Shown here piece by piece: positions 6,700 to 13,035 of a DNA stretch of 13,296 bases. The position numbers and the translations under genes are program-made. Location: positions 1 to 13,296 of the forward strand of contig CAAGLS010000007.1 in the NCBI GenBank assembly GCA_900770845.1, read 5' to 3'. Positions within the stretch are counted from its first letter, which is position 1. Each line of letters begins with the position of its first letter. The notes below the pieces were generated by a model. It made no database searches. It had not been told where the DNA came from and saw only the letters and a program-made list of their open reading frames with translations. Origin of the DNA: an uncultured Prevotella sp. Its GTDB lineage: Bacteria > Bacteroidota > Bacteroidia > Bacteroidales > Bacteroidaceae.

Positions 6700-6747
6700 A
6701 TATTTCTTTTTAATATTTGTCTTTATAACATGTGTTGAGAAGAAGCC

Positions 6748-7494
6748 CTAAGCATGGTTGAGATTCATTCTGCGCCACAACGCCCGTGGCGCTAAGCGCA
6801 TCAGTAGCACTACGGCATGCCAAAGTCCATCAATGTAGGCGACGTGCCTGTTGCCGTAGATAGCCTTGAGTATGCTTCTCGATGCCTTGTCGGCAGATAG
6901 CGTGTGAGGGAATTTGTCACCATGCAGAAGGGGCGTGTCGATGAATCCGGGGCGTATGTCAGTGATCCGTATATTGACCCCGAGCGCGTGGCTCTGCTGC
7001 TCCAGTGCTTCGAGATAAGTGCTTTGAAGCGCTTTCGTTGCGGAGTAGGATGGCGACGGCCCCAGCCCACGGATGCCCGCAATCGAGGTAATCACGGCGA
7101 TGTGGCCATGCCCCTGACGGGCAAAAAAGCGGTAGGCCGCTCCCACCATTCTTGTGAAGCCCAGCGCGTTGGTGCGCAGGGTGGCTTCCTCCGGCTCGGG
7201 GTCGAGGTTGGGATTCATTTTCCCTACGCCCGAGGCATAGAGGAAGAGATCCATTCCTCCTACTTTCTTCACGAGCTGCTCCAATTGGCCGGCCGCCTGT
7301 TCATCGGTGACATCGATGCGGCTCCACACCACTTGTCCGGGGAAGTCCTTGGCCAACTGTTCTAATGGAGCCTCTCTTCTCGCTGCCACGCCCAAGCTCC
7401 AACCATCGTGCAGCAGAAGCCTGGCGAGTCGCAGGCCTATTCCCGATGAGGCGCCGATGACAATTGCCCGGCGCTGTTCTCGCTGTGCTTTCAT
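6748..7494 (-). CDS. Short-chain dehydrogenase/reductase (SDR)
   Basis: A 248-aa classical SDR, a cytosolic NAD(P)-dependent oxidoreductase. The Rossmann glycine motif is GASSGIG at 14-20. Arg39-Arg40 after the second strand suggest NADPH. The catalytic set is complete: Asn109 (RTNALG), Ser137 (VITSIAG), Tyr150 and Lys154 (SYSATK). DIRPGFIDTPLL follows as the usual substrate-side loop. The basic, hydrophobic C-terminus (AVVLLMRLAPRALWRRMN) might associate with membrane. Substrate unknown; the sequence resembles general SDRs often annotated as SDR family NAD(P)-dependent oxidoreductase. It is first in a minus-strand pair with the OYE gene, with a -7 box about 110 bases upstream. The pair is bracketed by two direct copies of the MITE-like repeat. 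Confidence 0.92.
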   Translation of the reverse strand: MKAQREQRRAIVIGASSGIGLRLARLLLHDGWSLGVAARREAPLEQLAKDFPGQVVWSRIDVTDEQAAGQLEQLVKKVGGMDLFLYASGVGKMNPNLDPEPEEATLRTNALGFTRMVGAAYRFFARQGHGHIAVITSIAGIRGLGPSPSYSATKALQSTYLEALEQQSHALGVNIRITDIRPGFIDTPLLHGDKFPHTLSADKASRSILKAIYGNRHVAYIDGLWHAVVLLMRLAPRALWRRMNLNHA

Positions 7495-7602
7495 TTTTCT
7501 TTATACTCTATATGAATTCCACCAAATAAGCATTTGTTTGTTCCCAACCGACTATCACTTAGCCCAAGTGGGGCAAAGCAGCCGTCAAGCAATGCAACGC
7601 GG

Positions 7603-7610
7603 CAAAAGTA
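7603..7610 (-). promoter_or_regulatory. -7 box for the SDR-OYE pair
   Basis: On the minus strand this reads TACTTTTG, a perfect TAnnTTTG match followed by C as in the other promoters of the window. It would give a leader of about 100 bases before the SDR start at 7494. No TTTG -33 box is found at the usual distance. The remaining sequence between the SDR start and the repeat element (7495-7729) shows no gene or strong structure. Confidence 0.45.
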
Positions 7611-7729
7611 CAAAGAAAAATCGAGAAGCTGATTCTATTCGGCGATTTATATGCGTTATGGGGCATTTTCAGCACCATTTTTAGCATAGCATCACGAAAA
7701 CGCTTGCTGGCATGGAGCGGAATATTTTA

Positions 7730-7749
7730 GGCTGGTTCTATAAATTAGG
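7730..7749 (+). repeat. Left terminal inverted repeat of the MITE-like element
   Basis: GGCTGGTTCTATAAATTAGG, identical to the start of copy 1 at 5301-5320 and exactly inverted at 8058-8077. Confidence 0.9.
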
Positions 7750-7759
7750 TCGAGAAGTA

Positions 7760-7915
7760 TTGGGCTTACGCCCACCTTTTCTCGCCATGGCAGAGTCCAA
7801 GCGAGCTTGGCTCTGCTCATTTGGCTTATCGAAAAGGTTGGGCTTACGCCCACCTTTTCTCGCCATGGCAGAGTCCAAGCGAGCATGGCTCTGCTCATTT
7901 GGCTTATCGAAAAGG
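7760..7915 (+). repeat. Two tandem 78-bp units inside the MITE-like element
   Basis: Units 7760-7837 and 7838-7915 each start TTGGGCTTACGCCCACC and end TTATCGAAAAGG. They differ at one base (GAGCTTGG against GAGCATGG), so the duplication is recent. The single base change breaks one pair of the hairpin in the second unit. A third partial start, TTGGGC, follows at 7916. Because 78 is a multiple of three, any frame through the unit stays open, giving an apparent 26-residue peptide repeat. Copy 1 has a single unit. Confidence 0.9.
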
Positions 7916-8057
7916 TTGGGCCAGCTATCGGGATTCAAAACGTAAGTTGAAGAGGGAGCGTAGCGGGCTGCACGACCGATGAGACATGACGCTTTGAGAC
8001 CGATAGATGCAGAAGATGACCGAAACGACAACTGCACTTTATCGATTATTCTATCAG

Positions 8058-8077
8058 CCTAATTTATAGAACCAGCC
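8058..8077 (-). repeat. Right terminal inverted repeat of the MITE-like element
   Basis: CCTAATTTATAGAACCAGCC, the exact inverse complement of the left end at 7730-7749. Confidence 0.9.
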
Positions 8078-8079
8078 AG

Positions 8080-8353
8080 TACAAGCTGTATGACACACCC
8101 ACGTTTAAGAAAGGAACCGGCGAACGGTCTTGGATGGCGCAAAAAATGAAAACACGCGGGGGACAGCTCACCTTAGGCATGGACTCCGCCACATCTTCGA
8201 ATGGGTCTTCTACACGTCGAAAGAGACAGGCGAGACCCTCGCACGCCCTACAAGCAGAGTGGCCACTCCCACCGCTACAAGGTGGCGGGCTACTTGGACC
8301 TGCGCCAGGCCCTTTGTGGTGGCATTGAAAAAGCAGAATCCCATTTGCGCTAA
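8080..8353 (+). pseudogene. Decayed coding remnant, possibly an HU-like DNA-binding protein
   Basis: Directly after the MITE-like element a frame reads YKLYDTPTFKKGTGE and RGGQLTLG (8080-8178). Continuity then needs a frame change near 8179 to read LRHIFEWVFYTSKETGE (8184-8234), another near 8244 to read ALQAEW (8245-8262), and another near 8265 to read HRYKVAGYLDLRQAL and on to TAA at 8351-8353. The start YKLYDTP, then a segment of the form T..L..I....T, recalls HU-like DNA-binding proteins of Bacteroidales, which often begin YKxYxxP. The three frame changes and the missing start, which would lie inside or left of the element, indicate a pseudogene, perhaps split by the insertion. The family guess is weak. 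Between this remnant and acr3 (8354-8397) I see nothing. Confidence 0.3.
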
Positions 8354-8397
8354 GCCGTTATCACCAGAAAAAGAATGCTGATGTCGCAGGCCTTTCA

Positions 8398-9453
8398 TTA
8401 TCCTACGAATTTGCATTTCGTCGACTTGGCTATCCTGACCAGCGAGAGCATGATGGGCACTTCGGTGAGCACGCCAACCGTGGTGGCCAACGCTGCCCCA
8501 CTCCGCAACCCGAAGAGACTGATGGCTACGGCCACGGCCAGCTCAAAGAAGTTGGAGGCTCCAATCATTCCTGCCGGGGCGGCGATGTCGTAGGGCAGGC
8601 GCCAAGCCTTGGCCCATCCGTAGGCAAAGGCAAAGATGAGGTAGGTCTGGAGAATGAGCGGCACGGCAATGAGCACGATATGCAGCGGATTGCTGAGAAT
8701 GGTCTCGCCCTGGAAAGAGAAGAGAATGATGAGCGTGAGCAGCAACCCGGCTGTGGTGTAGCGGTCGAACTTGTGGACGAAGACTTGCTCGAAATACTCC
8801 TTGCCCTTGCGTCTGACGACGGTCGTGCGTGTGATGATTCCGGCAATGAGCGGCAGCACAACAAAGAGCACAACGCTCAAAAGGAGCGTATCGTAGGGAA
8901 TCTGCACGCCGCCCACACCCAAGAGCAGGGCTACGATGGGGGCAAAGGCCACGAGGATGATGAGGTCGTTGACAGCCACCTGCACGAGCGTATAGGCTGG
9001 ATTGCCGTCGGACAGGTAGCTCCAAATGAACACCATCGCCGTGCAGGGCGCGGCGCCCAAGAGCACGGCTCCAGCCAAATATTCGTGAGCCAGCCCCGCG
9101 GGAATCCACCGTTGGAAGACCACGAAGAGGAAGAACCACGCGATGGCGAACATCGTGAACGGCTTTACGAGCCAGTTGACCACGCACGTCACGACCAGCC
9201 CCTTGGGGTGCTTGGCCACGTCCCTTACGCTATGGAAGTCCACTTTCATCATCATCGGGTAGATCATCACCCAGATGAGGATGGCCACGGGAATGCTCAC
9301 GTGGGCATACTCGAACTGCGAGAGTGTCTGCGGGATGACAGGCAAGAACTTGCCCACGGCAATGCCCGCAACAATACACAACAGTACCCACAGGGTGAGG
9401 TACTTGTCAAAGAATCCAATTTTTCTTTCTTCCATGATTGATAGTTTATCCAT
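8398..9453 (-). CDS. acr3: Acr3-family arsenite efflux permease
   Basis: A 351-aa inner-membrane permease (about ten membrane segments) that exports As(III). Family marks are clear: the N-terminal GFFDKYLTLWVLLCIVAGI, the conserved Cys137 in GAAPCTAMVFIWS, NDLIILVAFAPIV, and the late Glu331 in GVLTEVPIMLSLV. This Cys and Glu are the residues known to matter for Acr3 transport. I choose ATG 9453, whose A overlaps the last base of the arsA stop (TAATG), implying translational coupling; ATG 9435 (MEERKIGFF) is the alternative. An upstream extension to 9543 would run inside arsA and is rejected. It is the last gene of the visible ars operon. With ArsA present it may work as an ATP-driven pump, though Acr3 also works alone using the proton gradient. 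Confidence 0.95.
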   Translation of the reverse strand: MDKLSIMEERKIGFFDKYLTLWVLLCIVAGIAVGKFLPVIPQTLSQFEYAHVSIPVAILIWVMIYPMMMKVDFHSVRDVAKHPKGLVVTCVVNWLVKPFTMFAIAWFFLFVVFQRWIPAGLAHEYLAGAVLLGAAPCTAMVFIWSYLSDGNPAYTLVQVAVNDLIILVAFAPIVALLLGVGGVQIPYDTLLLSVVLFVVLPLIAGIITRTTVVRRKGKEYFEQVFVHKFDRYTTAGLLLTLIILFSFQGETILSNPLHIVLIAVPLILQTYLIFAFAYGWAKAWRLPYDIAAPAGMIGASNFFELAVAVAISLFGLRSGAALATTVGVLTEVPIMLSLVRIAKSTKCKFVG

Positions 9454-11198
9454 TATGCCTGCAAAGACCTTTCTTTTTCTTGTTTGAGCCATGGACGCAA
9501 GACGACATGCCCGTCGGTGATGCGCTCCACCTCCTTGATCCATTTCATCTCATTAGAAGCCTTGGCCTGCAGGAATGGGTCGGCAGTGTGGTTCAGCACC
9601 AGACACTGGTTGACGACCCACCAATGCTGGTGGATGCCGGCACGCTGCAAGTCGGCACGCAGCCGTTGGGCCTCCAACACAGGGGTGGGCTCGGGCAGCG
9701 TGACGATGATAAAAGCCGATTGGCTCTCGTCGCGCAGCCGTGGCAGCAACCGCTGGACGGCGATGGGCGCGTCGCCCTCGTTGTGGGCAATCTGTCGGTC
9801 ATAGCTCTGCGTGGAGTCGAGCAGGAGCAGGGCATGGCCTGTGGGAGCCGTGTCGATGACCACAGTCTTGCTGTCGGCCCGCATCACGATGTCGGCAAAG
9901 CGGCGGAACACAGCTATCTCCTGGGTGCAGGGGCTGCGCAAGTCCTCATCAATATAGGAGAAGTCGGTGACTCCGGCCTCCCGTGCCTTCTGTCTGACCT
10001 CGGCCTTATAAGCCTCCAACACTTTCTGCTCGTCGATGACCGCCACCTCGACGCCCACTTGCCCAACCTGCCGCGCATTGAGATGATTGGCCGGGTCGGT
10101 GGTGGTGAGCAGTACGTCGTCGCCCAACGCTTTCAGCCCCAAGGCTATTTGCGTGGCGATGGTCGTCTTGCCAACGCCGCCCTTGCCCATGGTGAACACC
10201 ACGCGCTTGCCCTCGTCGTGGAGCGTGCGGATGAGGTCGTCGAGCGTCTTGTAACCAGTTGCTGCTCCTGTCGGCTGAACGATTGCCGCATGGTCGCCGA
10301 CGAGCATCTTGCGGATGTTGTCCACGGTGTCCATGTTGTAGGAGCGCAGAGGCACAAACAGCGCCTCCGTCGTGGCGAGTGCCTCTGGCATTCCACTGAC
10401 GGCCCGCTGCTGGGTGGTGAACATCTCCTGGGCAAGTGGGTCGCCATTATCGGGCGAGTCCATGATGCCATTGATCACCAACAGTTGGTTGTCGATACCG
10501 AGCTGCGCCAGCTCACGAGCCGAGCGGGCTGCCTCCTTGAGAGCTGCCTCCTGCGGACGACTGACGAGAACCAGTCGGGTCTTGTTGCCGTCGGCGAGGT
10601 TGTCCACCGCCTGGCGGTAGACCTCCTTGCGCGACTCCAATCCCGAGAGCTGTCCAAGACACGAAGCTCCGTGCTTGCTCGTCTTGATGAACGAGGTCCA
10701 GGCGGTGGGCAGCTGGAGCATGCGCAGTGTGTGGCCAGTGGGAGCCGTGTCGAAGATGATGTGGTCGTACCTGCGCGCGTCGGCCTCGTTGGTGAGGAAG
10801 TCGGCGAACTGGTTGAAGGCGGCTATCTCAACCGTGCAGGAACCCGACAGCTGTTCCTCCATGTTGGCGATGGCCGAGTCGGGCAAAACGCCACGGTAAG
10901 GGCCTACCACCGACTCGCGGTATTCCTCAGCCGCCTTAACGGGGTCGAGGTTGACGACTGTCAGCCGCGGCACTCCCGCAATGTTGGTGCCATGCTGCGA
11001 GATGTCCTGATGGAAAACGTCTTGAAGGTTCGAGGCAGGGTCGGTGCTGATGAGCAACACCCGCTCGCCGCTGTCAGCCATGGAGATGGCGGTGGCGCAG
11101 GCAAGGCTTGTCTTGCCCACGCCCCCTTTGCCTGTGAAGAACAGATATTTCTGCCCCTTCACCTCGTTGAAGCCATAGAGTCTCATACGCACTTCCAT
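9453..11198 (-). CDS. arsA: ArsA arsenite-stimulated ATPase
   Basis: A 581-aa soluble ATPase with two homologous halves, the catalytic subunit of arsenite efflux pumps. Half 1 has the P-loop GKGGVGKT at 23-30 and DTAPTGHTL at 150-158. Half 2 has GKGGVGKT at 338-345 and a second DTAPTGHAL. The three As(III)-binding cysteines of the E. coli plasmid protein have counterparts: Cys121 (GSCTVEIAAF), Cys180 (GASCLGQLSG) and Cys424 (SPCTQEIAVF). So the enzyme should be metalloid-activated. I choose ATG 11198, one base after the arsD stop (TAAAATG); Met5 at 11186 is an alternative, and the longer frame to 11315 would run deep into arsD. It lies between its metallochaperone ArsD and the permease Acr3, which is the functional order of arsenite transfer. 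Confidence 0.96.
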   Translation of the reverse strand: MEVRMRLYGFNEVKGQKYLFFTGKGGVGKTSLACATAISMADSGERVLLISTDPASNLQDVFHQDISQHGTNIAGVPRLTVVNLDPVKAAEEYRESVVGPYRGVLPDSAIANMEEQLSGSCTVEIAAFNQFADFLTNEADARRYDHIIFDTAPTGHTLRMLQLPTAWTSFIKTSKHGASCLGQLSGLESRKEVYRQAVDNLADGNKTRLVLVSRPQEAALKEAARSARELAQLGIDNQLLVINGIMDSPDNGDPLAQEMFTTQQRAVSGMPEALATTEALFVPLRSYNMDTVDNIRKMLVGDHAAIVQPTGAATGYKTLDDLIRTLHDEGKRVVFTMGKGGVGKTTIATQIALGLKALGDDVLLTTTDPANHLNARQVGQVGVEVAVIDEQKVLEAYKAEVRQKAREAGVTDFSYIDEDLRSPCTQEIAVFRRFADIVMRADSKTVVIDTAPTGHALLLLDSTQSYDRQIAHNEGDAPIAVQRLLPRLRDESQSAFIIVTLPEPTPVLEAQRLRADLQRAGIHQHWWVVNQCLVLNHTADPFLQAKASNEMKWIKEVERITDGHVVLRPWLKQEKERSLQA

Positions 11199-11199
11199 T

Positions 11200-11625
11200 T
11201 TAGCAACAGCAGCATCCACCCTCATTCTTCGAGTCATCACCTCCGCAGCGGCAAGAATGATCCTGCTCGGGTTCACTGTCGCCACAGCTGCAAGAGTCCT
11301 GCTTGACGGGGACAAAGGTGAGGTCCTTGCCCGTCCACTCGCTCATTTGAGCAGTGGAAGGATATTTGCTGGTGACCGTAATCTCACCGTCGACCAAAGT
11401 GATGGGCAGCACGTCGGCGCCTTTTTCCTGAAGCAGGCGCTTCACCTTCTCATTATGGATAAAGGCCTGTGGCTCGCTGCTCAGGTTGTGGCGTCTCACC
11501 TCGATGCCCATATTCTTCAGCGCATCGATGAGCGTGGCGATGCGCAGCAGGTTCTTGTCTACATTAGGTCCGCACACTCCCGTGGAGCAGCATAGGGCCG
11601 GGTCGAAAATCTCAATCTCTTTCAT
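11200..11625 (-). CDS. arsD: ArsD arsenite metallochaperone with Cys-rich tail
   Basis: A 141-aa cytosolic protein that binds As(III) and hands it to ArsA; ArsD also acts as a weak repressor in some operons. The start MKEIEIFDPALCCSTGVCG carries Cys12, Cys13 and Cys18, the three essential cysteines at the same positions as in E. coli ArsD. The thioredoxin-like body follows (LPITLVDGEITVTSKYP). The last 35 or so residues are unusual: CSC, later CRC and a terminal CCCC, eight cysteines, more than the two vicinal pairs of E. coli ArsD. I choose ATG 11625; a TTG six bases upstream is unlikely. It is 9 bases downstream of the thioredoxin-like gene and 1 base before arsA. Confidence 0.95.
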   Translation of the reverse strand: MKEIEIFDPALCCSTGVCGPNVDKNLLRIATLIDALKNMGIEVRRHNLSSEPQAFIHNEKVKRLLQEKGADVLPITLVDGEITVTSKYPSTAQMSEWTGKDLTFVPVKQDSCSCGDSEPEQDHSCRCGGDDSKNEGGCCCC

Positions 11626-11634
11626 GACCAATCA

Positions 11635-12054
11635 TTATTTAAAATGTTCTACTAATTCTTTATAAGGTATATATCCCCTGTGGCGGAAAATGGTTTTCCC
11701 TCGTCGGTCCATGACGACCTGCTGGGGAATGATGTCTATACGAAAATATTCCAGCCAACAGGCATTTGCCTCTTTTGCCGCATCGACAAAGCGGATGTTC
11801 ACCTCAGGGCGGGTGGCTCTTACGGAGTCAACCACGCTTTCCATCAGCCTGCAGGGCACGCAATAGTGCGAGCCAAACTCTATGAGCGTATAGTCGTAGG
11901 GCTTTCCATTCAGCGTATAGTCGAATTGCAGCCTGACACTGTCTTCCATGTTGCCACCACCGATTCTCATGTCCGTAGCTTTCTTCCTCTGCGCGCAGAC
12001 GGGGAAGAGGCTGGACAGACAGAGGAGCAGTGTAAGGTAGGTCGCCTTCTTCAT
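11635..12054 (-). CDS. Secreted thioredoxin-like protein in the ars operon
   Basis: A 139-aa protein with a signal peptide (MKKATYLTLLLCLSSLFPVCA, cleavage after Ala21), so it should act in the periplasm. The mature part is a thioredoxin fold: IEFGSHYCVPCRLME gives the active CxxC (Cys65, Cys68), VNIRFVDAAKEA the next strand, and DIIPQQVVMDRRGK the cis-Pro loop, followed by GYIPYKELVEHF. Its position between the 79-aa CxxC protein and arsD, with 9-15 base gaps, makes it a standard part of this operon. It probably supplies or recycles electrons for reduction steps in arsenical detoxification, perhaps through ArsF/ArsG. The direct partner is not shown by sequence. Confidence 0.9.
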   Translation of the reverse strand: MKKATYLTLLLCLSSLFPVCAQRKKATDMRIGGGNMEDSVRLQFDYTLNGKPYDYTLIEFGSHYCVPCRLMESVVDSVRATRPEVNIRFVDAAKEANACWLEYFRIDIIPQQVVMDRRGKTIFRHRGYIPYKELVEHFK

Positions 12055-12069
12055 GCGCGTTTCTTGTTT

Positions 12070-12309
12070 CTACTCCCCTGCCTCAAGCAGTTGCCTCACT
12101 TTGTCGGCCGTTGGCACTTGGCCGTTCAACACCACCTTGCCATCGATGACAATGGCGGGCATGGACAGGATGTTGTAGTCGAGGATTTTGGCAATGTCGG
12201 TCACATATTCCACCGTGGCCTCCAATTGGCCCTCTTCAACCACACGCTTCACTGTCTCATAAGTTTTCTTGCAACGGGAGCATCCCGAGCCTAAAATTTT
12301 AATGTCCAT
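12070..12309 (-). CDS. Small CxxC thioredoxin-like protein (TM0996/MTH895 type)
   Basis: A 79-aa cytosolic mini-thioredoxin/glutaredoxin-like protein. MDIKILGSGCSRCKKTYETV carries the active Cys10-x-x-Cys13. MPAIVIDGKVVLNGQVP is the conserved cis-Pro and beta-hairpin segment of this family, often annotated as redox-active disulfide protein 2. The start ATG 12309 is preceded by AAAGGGAAACGT, a fair Shine-Dalgarno for this genome; a longer frame to 12396 would overlap arsG and is unlikely. It follows arsG by 11 bases. Given arsF and arsG directly upstream, it is the best candidate for the small redox partner, ArsE-like, of an ArsEFG-type system; that assignment is inference. Confidence 0.88.
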   Translation of the reverse strand: MDIKILGSGCSRCKKTYETVKRVVEEGQLEATVEYVTDIAKILDYNILSMPAIVIDGKVVLNGQVPTADKVRQLLEAGE

Positions 12310-12320
12310 ACGTTTCCCTT

Positions 12321-13028
12321 TTAAAGAATATAAGTTCTGACACATACAAGTGTCCCTACCAGCAAAAACACAACGGCGACAATGACTGACGCCCATTTTT
12401 GTACAACCTCAATCCTATGATACACATCACCTATCTTTCCCACGCTAAACGCGAGCACCCATGCCACAAGGACCACCGGGATGGCAGTGGCCAAGGCAAA
12501 GACTACTGGAAGCAGCCACCCTGCGTGGGCGTAGGCCGACATGGGAATCAGCATGCCAAAATAAAACACGGCGCTCGTGGGGCAAAACGCCATGGCAAAG
12601 AGCACGCCCAACACAAAGGCCCCCGCCCATCCTCTGAACCGTTTCCCTCCCCAACCATGGCAGCCCAATTGGGGAAAGCTGACATACTTGGCTATCAGCA
12701 TGTAGATGCCTATGGCCATCAACATGGGACCGAGCAGATAGGTTCCCCACTGCGCAAGGACTTCTTGTATGCCGAATGCGCTGGCTCCTTTTCGTATCAG
12801 CAGGATGAGGGCGATGCCCAATACCGAATAGGCCACCATGCGCCCCAACGTATAGGAAATGCCATTGCGAAGGATGCGCCTGCCATCCTCCACATCCTTA
12901 CTGATGTAGCCTATCGCCGCGATGTTTGTTGCCAACGGACAAGGCGACATGGCGGTGAGCAGTCCTAAGATGAGGGCAGTCAAGGCGGGTGTCGTGCTGT
13001 TGTTCAGCAATTCTTGCAACCATTCCAT
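12321..13028 (-). CDS. arsG: ArsG-family (DsbD/CcdA-like) aromatic arsenical efflux permease
   Basis: A 235-aa inner-membrane protein with about six membrane segments and no large soluble domain. Two membrane cysteines sit in the DsbD/CcdA-type positions: Cys30 in TAMSPCPLATNIAAIGYIS and Cys149 in FAMAFCPTSAVFYFGM. This arrangement fits the ArsG family, linked to export of trivalent aromatic arsenicals in Shewanella, and more broadly DsbD-like thiol-electron carriers. A second possibility is that it passes electrons from the cytosolic CxxC protein to the secreted CVPC protein, as DsbD does. It lies 7 bases after arsF and 11 before the mini-thioredoxin. Confidence 0.88.
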   Translation of the reverse strand: MEWLQELLNNSTTPALTALILGLLTAMSPCPLATNIAAIGYISKDVEDGRRILRNGISYTLGRMVAYSVLGIALILLIRKGASAFGIQEVLAQWGTYLLGPMLMAIGIYMLIAKYVSFPQLGCHGWGGKRFRGWAGAFVLGVLFAMAFCPTSAVFYFGMLIPMSAYAHAGWLLPVVFALATAIPVVLVAWVLAFSVGKIGDVYHRIEVVQKWASVIVAVVFLLVGTLVCVRTYIL

Positions 13029-13035
13029 AATCGTC

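Larger units (their letters stand above)
7730..8077. mobile_element. Complete 348-bp MITE-like element, copy 2
   Basis: The element is bounded by perfect 20-bp terminal inverted repeats, GGCTGGTTCTATAAATTAGG at 7730-7749 and its exact inverse complement at 8058-8077. It has no transposase gene, which defines a MITE-like non-autonomous element. The interior holds two 78-bp tandem units (7760-7915), hairpins including GCAGAG-T-CCAAGC / GCTTGGCTCTGC at 7790-7816 and GGGC-TTAC-GCCC, then a unique right part. Most of it aligns with the truncated copy at 5301. No clear target-site duplication is visible: left flank ...ATATTTTA, right flank AGTACAAG.... Small frames stay open on both strands through the repeats, but I regard them as non-coding. 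The parent transposon family cannot be named from the sequence. Confidence 0.75.

Noticed and set aside
7760..7915. CRISPR-like tandem repeats
   Set aside because: Only two directly abutting 78-bp units with no spacers; this is a tandem duplication within a MITE-like element.
7712..8037. Small frames on both strands with a repeated 26-residue peptide inside the repeat element
   Set aside because: The frames stay open because the 78-bp unit is a multiple of three. They lie within inverted-repeat-bounded non-coding DNA, and neither strand shows a start signal or domain.
8130..8381. An 83-codon open frame as an intact small gene
   Set aside because: The peptide segments that look protein-like jump between frames here, which fits a decayed gene better than one intact frame.
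9454..9543. A 30-residue N-terminal extension of Acr3
   Set aside because: It would overlap arsA and is basic and unlike Acr3. ATG 9453 overlaps the arsA stop as TAATG and gives the normal family length.
9438..11306. A 622-codon open frame on the plus strand opposite arsA
   Set aside because: It mirrors arsA almost exactly. ArsA shows two P-loops, two DTAPTGH motifs and three conserved cysteines, while the opposite frame shows no recognisable domain. Long antisense frames are common opposite G/C-rich coding DNA.
11199..11315. A longer ArsA start inside arsD
   Set aside because: The extra residues do not resemble ArsA; ATG 11198 lies one base after the arsD stop and gives the usual length.
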